Source: Paraconexibacter sp040581415 (GTDB taxonomy: Bacteria > Actinomycetota > Thermoleophilia > Solirubrobacterales > Solirubrobacteraceae). Taken from it: a DNA stretch of 64,000 nucleotides. Positions within the stretch are counted from its first letter, which is position 1; the number at the start of each line of letters is the position of its first letter. The DNA is taken from positions 1,798,001 through 1,862,000 of the forward strand of contig NZ_CP114014.1 in NCBI RefSeq assembly GCF_040581415.1, given 5' to 3'. Shown piece after piece: positions 57,485 through 64,000 of the stretch. The position numbers and the translations under genes are program-made. Below the pieces are notes generated by a model, which saw only the letters and a list, made by a program, of their open reading frames with translations, was not told the origin of the DNA and searched no databases.

Positions 57485-59215
57485 ATGTCAGCAGCCGCCA
57501 CACCGGCCGTGCGGGCTCCGTTGGGTGCGTCGTCGCTGCGCACCGCGGAGTTCCTCGTCGTCGACACCGAGACCAACGGCCTGGCGGGTGACCGCTGCGA
57601 GCTGACCGAGGTCGGCGCGGTGCTCGTCGGCGGCGGCGAGCTGCACGACCGCTGGGAGGCCCTGGTGCAGGTGAGGGCGCCGCTCTCGCGGTCGATCCAG
57701 CGGTTCACCGGCATCACGCAGGCGATGGTCGACGAGGCCCCGGCCGCCGACGTGACGCTCCGCGAGCTGGCCGGACTGCTGCACGGCCGCGTCCTCGTCG
57801 CGCACAACGCCTCCTTCGACCGGCGCGTGCTCGAGCAGGCGTTCGGCCGGGCCGGCCTGGCGTGGCCGGCGCCGCCGACGCTCTGCACGGTCGCCCTCGC
57901 GCGGCGGCTCGCCCCGCTGGTGCGCCAGCGCAAGCTCGCCCTGCTCGCGGACGCGCTCGGCATCCCGGTCGAGGTGACGCACCGCGCCCTCGCGGACGCC
58001 GAGACCTGCGCCCGCATCTTCTGCGCGCTGCTGCCGCGCCTCGCGGCCACTGCGACCACGATCGACGAGGCGCTCGCGGTGCTCGGGCCTGCGCGACCGC
58101 GGCGTGGTCCGGCGGCCCGGGGGCGGACCGACGGCGGCGTGACGATGAAGGGCGTGCGGCGGCGCTCGCCCGACCTGCGCCGCTTCCCCGACGCGCCAGG
58201 GGCGTACGTCTTCCGCAACGACGCCGGCCAGCCGCTCTACGTGGGCAAGTCGGTCCGGCTGCGCTCGCGGGCCCGGTCGCACTTCGCGCCGTCGTCCCCC
58301 GACACCGGCTGGGTGACGCAGGTCGAGGTGGCGGAGTACGTCCAGACGCCCTCGGAGCTCGGCGCGCTGCTGGAGGAGCACCGGCTGATCAAGGCGCTGC
58401 GTCCCCCGGGCAACGCCCGCGGCAAGCACGACCGCGACAAGTACGTCTACCTGCGGTGCCGTCTGGACATCGCCTTCCCGGTCCTGGAGGTGTCGGCCGA
58501 GCCGGCCGACGGCCTTGCGATCAACGTCGGCCCGCTGCAGGGCGCGCACGCGGCGACCGAGCTCATGGAGCAGCTGAACTCGCTGTTCGGCCTGCGGCAT
58601 TGCGGCCGGACGCTGAAGCGCCGGCCGTGGGCGTCGGCCTACGGGCAGATGGGCCGCTGCCTGTCGCCGTGCCTGGGCGACCTGGACCCGAACGCCTACC
58701 GCGGCCGCCTCGACGAGGCGCTCGGGCTGTTCGCCGCGGCAGGGCCGACCGGCGGCGGGCTGCTTGCGCACGTCGACGGCCTGGTCGCGGCGGCGGCCGC
58801 CGAGGAGGCCTACGAGCGGGCGGGCTGGCTGCGGCGCCGGCGGGAGCGGCTGGCGGTGCTGCTCGAACGCCTGGGCCGGTCGGTCGCGGCGACGCACGCG
58901 ACGCCGCGGGTGGTCCTTGCGCCGTCGCTGCCGGCGGGGTCGGCCGACGCGGTCTGGACCGTCGCCGGGCGGATCGTCCGCTGGGAGGCGATCGGCTCGC
59001 TCGCCGAGCTGACGGCGGGGACGGACGCGGTCCTGGCCGCGGCCGGGCACGTGCGGCCCGGGGTCCCGCAGCACCTGACGGCCGACGACGTCGCGCGTGG
59101 CCGGATCGTCAGCACCTGGTGCGCGGCGCAGGACCCGCCGGCGCTGGATCTGCACCCGGCGCCGACGCGAGCGGCGCTGCGGCGGCTGGCGGTGCAGGCG
59201 GGGCTGGCGGTCTGA
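57485..59215 (+). CDS. DEDD exonuclease fused to a GIY-YIG (UvrC-like) domain
   Basis: 576 aa. Residues about 15-195 are a DnaQ-like 3'-5' exonuclease: FLVVDTETNGLAGD (Asp, Glu), VAHNASFDRRVLE (Asp) and HRALADAETCARI (His and Asp). Residues about 225-320 are a GIY-YIG domain (GAYVFRNDAGQPLYVGKSVRL), followed by a UvrC-like mid region with Cys motifs (CGRTLKRR, GRCLSPCLGD) but no C-terminal RNase H or HhH part. This fusion resembles bacterial Cho/UvrC-like repair nucleases and is separate from uvrC. ATG 57485 is preceded by TACAAG, and longer frames overlap the small gene. Confidence 0.88.
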   Translation: MSAAATPAVRAPLGASSLRTAEFLVVDTETNGLAGDRCELTEVGAVLVGGGELHDRWEALVQVRAPLSRSIQRFTGITQAMVDEAPAADVTLRELAGLLHGRVLVAHNASFDRRVLEQAFGRAGLAWPAPPTLCTVALARRLAPLVRQRKLALLADALGIPVEVTHRALADAETCARIFCALLPRLAATATTIDEALAVLGPARPRRGPAARGRTDGGVTMKGVRRRSPDLRRFPDAPGAYVFRNDAGQPLYVGKSVRLRSRARSHFAPSSPDTGWVTQVEVAEYVQTPSELGALLEEHRLIKALRPPGNARGKHDRDKYVYLRCRLDIAFPVLEVSAEPADGLAINVGPLQGAHAATELMEQLNSLFGLRHCGRTLKRRPWASAYGQMGRCLSPCLGDLDPNAYRGRLDEALGLFAAAGPTGGGLLAHVDGLVAAAAAEEAYERAGWLRRRRERLAVLLERLGRSVAATHATPRVVLAPSLPAGSADAVWTVAGRIVRWEAIGSLAELTAGTDAVLAAAGHVRPGVPQHLTADDVARGRIVSTWCAAQDPPALDLHPAPTRAALRRLAVQAGLAV

Positions 59216-59290
59216 GGACGAGCTGGTTCCTGGCGAGTCCGTCGGGTGCCGTGCGTCGGCGGTCGGGGCCTCAGCGGTCGTCGGGGGTCG

Positions 59291-59337
59291 CTCGATGTGC
59301 CACCAGGTACCGATGTGGCGCCTGGCGGCCCATCGAG
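59291..59337. terminator. 17-bp imperfect hairpin related to the one at 16.7 kb
   Basis: CTCGATGTGCCACCAGG (59291-59307) pairs with CCTGGCGGCCCATCGAG (59321-59337) at 15 of 17 positions; loop 13 nt. It lies in the convergent gap between the exonuclease and ygfZ. TCGATGTGCCAC repeats exactly the arm of the hairpin at 16690-16733. Confidence 0.6.
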
Positions 59338-59353
59338 CACGTGGGCTCGCCGC

Positions 59354-60331
59354 TCAGAACGGCAGCTCGACGACCACGCCGGTCGTCGCGCCGACCGCCA
59401 AGGTGTCGCCGACCTCGGCCTCGCGGCGCACGAACGCCAGCGCGATCGGGCCGTGGACGGGGGAGACGCCGACGCTGGTGACACGGCCGAGCACCCGGCC
59501 GGGCTCCTCGCCGTCCGCGACGACCGCATGCAGCTCGGTCCCGGCCGGCGCCGGCGCGGCGAGCCGCAAACCGAGCAGCCGGCGGTTCGGCTTGCCCCGG
59601 TAGAACAGCCGCGCGACCGTCTCCTGCCCGACGTAGCAGCCCTTCGTGAACGACACGGCACGCTCGTTGAGGCCGGCCTCCTGGGGGATGACCGTGGCGT
59701 CCAGGTCGACGCCGTAGCGGGGGCGGCCGGACTCGATGCGGTGCAGCTCGACCGCGGCCTCGTCGACCGTGACCGCGCCGCGCTCCAGCAGCGACGCGGT
59801 GACGGCGTCCAGGTCCTCGGCGAGGCAGACGACGTCGACGCCGGCGTCGGTCGCGACGAGGAGCACCTCGTGGCCGTCGAGGGACGCGGCGGCGGACGCG
59901 TGCTCGGTGGCGCCGAGCCCAGCTTCGTCCGCCCCCGCGACGGTGCGCGCGGCCGGGCCGATCAGGCTGAGCAGTGCCCGCTGCAGGGTGCGCTTCTCGA
60001 GCTCCGCCTGCCAGCCGATGATCGTGCGGCGCAGCGCGTCGAAGAGTGCCTGCAGGGCGACGCGCTCGCAGACGAGCAGCAGCTCCGCGCCGTCCGGGGA
60101 CCGCAGGACGCGCAGGTCGCCCAGCATCTTGCCCTTGTTGTCGAGCAGGGCCGCGTAGCACCCGGTCCCCGGCTCGAGCGCCTCGGTGTCGTTGCTCACC
60201 TGGCCGGCGAGAAACTCGCGGGCCTGCGGGCCGACGACGGCGAGCTTGCCGAGCTCGGAGCGGTCGAGCAGCGCGCAGCCCGTCCTGAGCACGTCGTACG
60301 AGGGATCGACGGGGGTCAGCGGGCCGGCCAT
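59354..60331 (-). CDS. ygfZ: Folate-binding protein YgfZ
   Basis: 325 aa GcvT-like tetrahydrofolate-binding protein. The YgfZ signature KGCYVGQETVAR is near 228 with the conserved Cys. The protein assists assembly and repair of some Fe-S clusters, relevant here to the many Fe-S enzymes (MoaA, the MopB enzyme, CofG). TACCGT (60344-60339) places +1 at ATG 60331, which is preferred over GTG 60340. Confidence 0.92.
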   Translation of the reverse strand: MAGPLTPVDPSYDVLRTGCALLDRSELGKLAVVGPQAREFLAGQVSNDTEALEPGTGCYAALLDNKGKMLGDLRVLRSPDGAELLLVCERVALQALFDALRRTIIGWQAELEKRTLQRALLSLIGPAARTVAGADEAGLGATEHASAAASLDGHEVLLVATDAGVDVVCLAEDLDAVTASLLERGAVTVDEAAVELHRIESGRPRYGVDLDATVIPQEAGLNERAVSFTKGCYVGQETVARLFYRGKPNRRLLGLRLAAPAPAGTELHAVVADGEEPGRVLGRVTSVGVSPVHGPIALAFVRREAEVGDTLAVGATTGVVVELPF

Positions 60332-60398
60332 CCCGGGCACGGTAGCGCTCGGCGGTCGCCACGCTGCTCGCCCGCAGGATGATCCGCCACGCCAACAT

Positions 60399-60435
60399 GA
60401 GCGAACGCTGATTTAGTCATGCCACACTTTCGCTC
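60399..60435 (+). promoter_or_regulatory. 7-bp dyad around the mntH promoter
   Basis: GAGCGAA (60399-60405) and TTCGCTC (60429-60435) are perfect inverted repeats 23 bp apart; the right half ends at the base before GTG 60436. The AT-rich core contains ATTTAGTCATG and CACACT (a likely -10). A metal-sensing repressor is a natural candidate. Confidence 0.45.
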
Positions 60436-61722
60436 GTGGATCAGGTGAAACCCAGCGAGCCGGCGGTCGCGCCGGCGGCGCTGGGCCCGAGCGAGCTGCA
60501 GCAGCTCCGCGCTCGCGGCCCCGTGCGCGGCATGCTGCCGATGCTCGGCCCGGCGTTCGTGGCGTGCATCGCGTACGTCGACCCGGGCAACTTCGCCACG
60601 AACATCGCCGGCGGCGCCGACTACGGGTACCTGCTGGTCTGGGTGATCATCGCCGCGAACCTGATGGCGATGCTGATCCAGAACCTCACGGCGAAGATCG
60701 GCATCGCGACGGGGAAGAACCTCGCCGAGCTCTGCCGCGAGCACTTCCCCAAGCGGGTCACCTTCGGGCTGTGGGTCCAGGCCGAGCTGATCGCGATGGC
60801 GACCGACCTCGCCGAGTTCATCGGGGCGGCGATCGCGCTGAACCTGCTGTTCGGCGTCCCGCTGTTCGCGTCCGGCCTCATCACGGCGGCCGTCGCCTTC
60901 GCGATCCTCGCACTGCAGTCGCGCGGCTACCGGCGGTTCGAGCAGGTGATCTTCGGGTTCCTCGCGGTCATCCTGCTCGGCTTCCTCTACGACACGCTCA
61001 AGATCGGGTTCGACGGCGGCGAGGCCGCAAAGGGCTTCATCCCGGGCTTCGAGGGGACCGACAGCGTCCTGCTGGCGACCGGCATCCTGGGCGCGACGGT
61101 CATGCCGCACGTGATCTACCTGCACTCGTCGCTCACGCAGAAGCGGATTCCGCTCCGGGACGACGCCGACCGCCGCCTGATGCTGCGGTTCAACCGCATC
61201 GACGTGACCATCGCGATGACGGTCGCCGGCCTCGTGAACCTCTCGATGCTGCTGATCGCCGCCTCGCTGTTCCACGACAGCGGCGTGGACGTCGACTCGA
61301 TCGAGAGCGCCCACGAAGGCTTCAAGGACCTCGTCGGGCCGGGCGCCGCGCTCGCCTTCGCTCTTGCCCTGCTGGCGTCCGGCCTGGCGTCCTCGAGCGT
61401 CGGCACGCAGGCCGGCCAGGTCGTGATGGACGGCTTCCTGCAGCGCACGATCCCGCTCGTGCTGCGCCGCGGGATCACCATGGCACCGGCGCTGATCGTC
61501 CTGGCGGTCGGGCTGGACCCGTCGCGCTCGCTCGTCATCAGCCAGGTCGTCCTCAGCTTCGGCATCCCGTTCGCGCTCGTCCCGGTCGTCCTCCTGACGC
61601 GGCGGCGCGACATCATGGGCCCGCTGGTCAACCGGCCGGTCACGACCGTGGTGGCCGGGATCGTCGCGGCGGTGATCAGCCTGCTGAACGCGTTCCTGCT
61701 CTACCAGACCTTCTTCGGGTAG
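60436..61722 (+). CDS. mntH: NRAMP divalent metal transporter
   Basis: 428 aa, about eleven transmembrane helices. The metal-binding helix-1 motif AYVDPGNFATN (DPGN) and helix-6 motif GATVMPHVIYLHSS (MPH) are complete, as required for Mn2+ uptake. It couples Mn2+ (or Fe2+) entry to protons. A cytosolic N-terminus of about 35 residues precedes the first helix. The GTG start is leaderless-type; a 7-bp dyad flanks the promoter. Confidence 0.95.
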   Translation: MDQVKPSEPAVAPAALGPSELQQLRARGPVRGMLPMLGPAFVACIAYVDPGNFATNIAGGADYGYLLVWVIIAANLMAMLIQNLTAKIGIATGKNLAELCREHFPKRVTFGLWVQAELIAMATDLAEFIGAAIALNLLFGVPLFASGLITAAVAFAILALQSRGYRRFEQVIFGFLAVILLGFLYDTLKIGFDGGEAAKGFIPGFEGTDSVLLATGILGATVMPHVIYLHSSLTQKRIPLRDDADRRLMLRFNRIDVTIAMTVAGLVNLSMLLIAASLFHDSGVDVDSIESAHEGFKDLVGPGAALAFALALLASGLASSSVGTQAGQVVMDGFLQRTIPLVLRRGITMAPALIVLAVGLDPSRSLVISQVVLSFGIPFALVPVVLLTRRRDIMGPLVNRPVTTVVAGIVAAVISLLNAFLLYQTFFG

Positions 61723-61746
61723 TCGCCCTCTCGTAGACTGCGGGCC

Positions 61747-62109
61747 ATGCCGCTCGCCGAAACGTTCCGGACCGTCGTCGACTCGCTGCCGGACGACTGG
61801 ACCGACCTCGAGCTCGACCTGCGGATCGACGACGAGCACCGCTACATCGACGCGGCGGTCTACCTCGTGACCTGCAACGCGCAGCCGTACTCCAAGCACG
61901 ACTGGCACTGGCGCATCCTGTGCGCGCATCGCTTCGGCCATGCGGCGGCGGTCCCGGCGGTGCTGACGGCCTTCACGCTGCTCGACGAGGCGGGGATCGA
62001 GGGTGAGGTCGCCGTCCGCGAGGTCCGCTCCGGGCGGGTCGAGGTCACCCAGATGTGGGGCCGGCCCGAGTCGGTCCGCCAGGAGCAGCGCAAGCTCTAC
62101 TCCCAGTAG
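61747..62109 (+). CDS. Hypothetical cytosolic protein
   Basis: 120 aa. TFRTVVDSLPDDWTDLELDLRIDDEHRYIDAAVYL is followed by a His/Trp-rich turn (SKHDWHWRILCAHRFGHAA) and a compact C-terminus. Similar short proteins occur in actinobacteria without assigned function; I do not recognise a domain. TAGACT (61734-61739) lies 7 nt before ATG (leaderless). It follows mntH by 24 bp but has its own promoter. Confidence 0.65.
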   Translation: MPLAETFRTVVDSLPDDWTDLELDLRIDDEHRYIDAAVYLVTCNAQPYSKHDWHWRILCAHRFGHAAAVPAVLTAFTLLDEAGIEGEVAVREVRSGRVEVTQMWGRPESVRQEQRKLYSQ

Positions 62110-62136
62110 GACCGGGCCCGGCGTCCCGGGCGCGGC

Positions 62137-63165
62137 TCAGCCGCTGTTCTGGGTCGCCTTCTCGGCCCCGACCGCGGCGAACCGCGGGACGAACATGTCG
62201 GCGACCTCGGGCGGGCGGTCGACGATGCCGAAGCGTGCCTCCCACGTCGCCCACGCCCGCAGGCTTGGCAGGTCGAGCGTGCCGATCCGGCCGCTGGTGG
62301 CCTGGAACAGAGGCTGGACGGCGTCGAGCTCCGCGGCGACGAGTCCCCGGTCGGTCCCCGGGACGGCGTCCACGAGCGCTGCCACGGCCGTCTCCGGGTC
62401 GATGAGCGCCTCGCGGTAGCCGCGCTGCAGCGCGGTGACCGTCGCCTGCACGAGCGCCGGGTCGTCCTGGATCGTGGTGCGCGGGGTGACCAGGACCAGC
62501 TCGGGGTAGGGCGGGGCGCCGAACTGGTCGACCTTGAAGACCTTCAGGCCCGGCCGCTCACGCTGGAGCGCGATGCCCTCGGCGTTCCAGAACGCGGTCG
62601 CCCCGGCCACCTTGCCGCCGAGGATCGCGGGGACCGCGTCGAAGCCGATGGTGGTGCGGCGGACCTTGGCCGGGTCGCCGCCGTCGCCGCGGACGAGCGA
62701 GTCGAGGACCGCGTCGTCGCTCGGCAGCCCGGTGACGCCGACCCGCTTGCCCTCGAGGTCCTTCGGGGACGCGACGTCGGCCTGGGCGATGACGGCCGCC
62801 AGGGGCCGCTGGACGATCGCCATGACGCCGACGAGGTCGCGGCCCTTGGCCCGTGCGATCGCGAGGTCGTGGATGTCGAGGATCGCGAAGCGGGCCTGCC
62901 CCGTGAGGAGGCTCTTCACTGCGTCGGTGCCGCTGGCGGGGAGCTGGATCGAGAGGGTCACGCCCTCGGCGCCGGTGTAGTCGCGGGCGACGGACTGGTA
63001 GATGCCGACGTGGACGGCGTTCGGCTGGAAGTCCAGCAGCAGGGTGGCGGCCTGGTCGGGGCGGGTGCTGTTGCCGGACGTCCCGCAGGCGGTGAGCAGG
63101 AGGGCGGCGCCGGCGGCCACGGTGGCGACCAGGCGGCGGACGGTGGGGCGGGACGCGGGTCGCAA
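62137..63165 (-). CDS. NMT1/ThiY-type ABC solute-binding lipoprotein
   Basis: 342 aa. A signal with lipobox LLTAC is followed by a periplasmic-binding domain: LLLDFQPNAVHVGIYQSVA is the THI5/NMT1-type opening used for thiamine-precursor, riboflavin and sulfonate-like ligands, and KDLEGKRVGVTG is typical. No permease or ATPase gene is visible in the window. TTG 63165 is chosen because TAGAGT (63179-63174) is 8 nt upstream and the signal peptide is then of normal length; an ATG-type extension to 63255 would run into the cofG promoter. Ligand unknown. Confidence 0.82.
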   Translation of the reverse strand: MRPASRPTVRRLVATVAAGAALLLTACGTSGNSTRPDQAATLLLDFQPNAVHVGIYQSVARDYTGAEGVTLSIQLPASGTDAVKSLLTGQARFAILDIHDLAIARAKGRDLVGVMAIVQRPLAAVIAQADVASPKDLEGKRVGVTGLPSDDAVLDSLVRGDGGDPAKVRRTTIGFDAVPAILGGKVAGATAFWNAEGIALQRERPGLKVFKVDQFGAPPYPELVLVTPRTTIQDDPALVQATVTALQRGYREALIDPETAVAALVDAVPGTDRGLVAAELDAVQPLFQATSGRIGTLDLPSLRAWATWEARFGIVDRPPEVADMFVPRFAAVGAEKATQNSG

Positions 63166-63263
63166 GGCGCCGGACTCTATTCGGCGGCTCCGCCGGGCCG
63201 GTGCAGTGCCGGCCGGCGCCCGGCGCAGGGGAGAGCCCGGGCGCGCGCCATACACTGGCCCAC

Positions 63264-64000
63264 ATGCGCCGCCGCGTCACGTTCTCGCGCAACGTCACCC
63301 TTTCGCTCAGCCGGACCTGTCAGTGCTACTGCAAGTACTGCGCGTTCAAGACGCACCAGGCCCACCTGCATACGCCGGACGAGGTCCTCGCGCTGCTGGA
63401 CAACGCGGCCAGGCGGCAGGTGAAGGAGCTGCTGGTCCTGACGGGCGAGCGGCCGGAGGTCAACGCGGGGGTGCGGGCGAAGCTTGCGGAGTACGGGCAC
63501 CGGGACTTCACCGCGTACGTGGTGTGGGCGTGCGAGCGGGCGCTGGAGCGGGGTCTGCTGCCGCACACGAACCTCGGTGTCCTGTCCAAGGAGGACCTCG
63601 GCCGGCTGCGCGAGGTGACGGCGTCGCAAGGCCTGATGCTGGAGTCGATGCGGGACGACCTGGTCGCGCATCAGGGGTCGCCGACGAAGGATCCGGCGCG
63701 GCGTCTTGAGACGATCCGGTGGGCGGGCGAGCTGAAGATCCCGTTCACGTCGGGGATCCTGGTGGGGATCGGCGAGACGCCGGAGGACCGCGTGGCGGCG
63801 CTGGCGGCGCTGGCGGAGGTCCACGCCGAGCACGGTCATCTGCAGGAGGTCATCCTGCAGAACTTCGTCCCGCACGACTCCTACTACGGGCAGGAGCCCG
63901 GGGAGATCGCCGACGCGGCGGCGAAGAAGTACTGGGCGACGGGGATCGGCGAGCAGCCGCACAACAAGCTCCCGGACTGGGCGACGCCGGTGTCGATCCG
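63264..64000 (+). CDS. cofG: F420 biosynthesis radical-SAM CofG (3' end beyond the window)
   Basis: First 245 codons. The radical-SAM cluster is CQCYCKYC (C-x3-C-x2-C, preceded by SRT), followed by LVLTGERPEV, HTNLGVLSKEDL, SMRDDLVAHQGSPTKDP and SGILVGIGET, all characteristic of CofG (7,8-didemethyl-8-hydroxy-5-deazariboflavin synthase subunit 1) or the N-terminal half of FbiC. It works with CofH to make the F420 chromophore from tyrosine and the ribityl-diaminouracil precursor. TACACT (63251-63256) is 7 nt before ATG: leaderless. The gene is cut by the window end, so a fused CofH half cannot be excluded. Confidence 0.93.
   Translation, partial: MRRRVTFSRNVTLSLSRTCQCYCKYCAFKTHQAHLHTPDEVLALLDNAARRQVKELLVLTGERPEVNAGVRAKLAEYGHRDFTAYVVWACERALERGLLPHTNLGVLSKEDLGRLREVTASQGLMLESMRDDLVAHQGSPTKDPARRLETIRWAGELKIPFTSGILVGIGETPEDRVAALAALAEVHAEHGHLQEVILQNFVPHDSYYGQEPGEIADAAAKKYWATGIGEQPHNKLPDWATPVSI

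Overview
The window is a 64 kb stretch of a very GC-rich (roughly 70% or more, judged by eye) actinobacterial-type chromosome. Gene density is high and there are no phages, insertion sequences, CRISPR arrays or RNA genes that I could recognise. A neighbourhood running from uvrC to rapZ, gap, pgk, tpiA and gpmI, a DipZ-type CcdA-thioredoxin fusion, a CofG gene for F420, an NRAMP Mn transporter, a stand-alone ClpS and an ethylmalonyl-CoA pathway all fit the Actinobacteriota. I favour a Thermoleophilia (Solirubrobacterales-like) organism, but that is inference without a marker-gene tree.

Layout. 1-4.7 kb: secreted hydrolase, lipoprotein, a small gene with an unusual dyad-rich promoter, and a lone molybdopterin oxidoreductase. 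4.7-14.7 kb: uvrC, a thrombospondin-type-3 secreted protein, rapZ, a VOC protein and the lower-glycolysis genes gap-pgk-tpiA-gpmI; yvcK and whiA, which usually follow rapZ in Gram-positives, are not here. 14.7-24.6 kb: hydrolases, a MarR-like palindrome over an mhq-type dioxygenase/esterase operon, the agmatine-to-putrescine pair aguA/aguB, an Fpg-type glycosylase and a clan-A glycoside hydrolase. 24.6-34.5 kb: malyl-CoA lyase with a two-subunit acyl-CoA ligase and a small ferredoxin, a MaoC hydratase, GTP-PEP carboxykinase, a phosphodiesterase and glutamate dehydrogenase. 34.5-45.6 kb: a repeat array, mobA, dipZ, a 650-residue fibre-like lipoprotein, moaA, and meaB-ecm. 45.6-54.2 kb: metallohydrolase, acetyltransferase, glycosylase, clpS, then a cAMP signalling island (Crp regulator, Vgb propeller, CHASE2-cyclase, Calx-beta protein). 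54.2-64 kb: crotonyl-CoA carboxylase/reductase, small secreted proteins, a DEDD exonuclease-GIY-YIG fusion, ygfZ, mntH, a solute-binding lipoprotein and the start of cofG.

How genes work together. Four dispersed loci supply most of the ethylmalonyl-CoA pathway: ccr, ecm with its GTPase chaperone meaB, a MaoC hydratase and mcl. With the SucCD-like ligase, pckG and the glycolytic genes run in reverse, they make a route from acetyl-CoA (or C1/C2 units) to sugar phosphates. mobA and moaA serve molybdenum cofactor for enzymes such as the molybdopterin oxidoreductase. The Crp-cyclase island carries two GTGA-N6-TCAC sites in front of its secreted-protein genes and looks self-contained.

Recurring sequence features. 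At least fifteen genes have a TANNNT hexamer 6-9 nt before the start codon and no Shine-Dalgarno, the signature of leaderless mRNAs. Two divergent gene pairs (about 25 bp between start codons) have -10 hexamers that share a single TA step. A 61-bp tandem repeat occurs as two arrays at separate loci in opposite orientation. Three genes (uvrC, fpg, a GNAT gene) have their 3' end, including the stop for at least two, duplicated just downstream. Several intergenic spaces hold long, nearly perfect hairpins without a T-tract.
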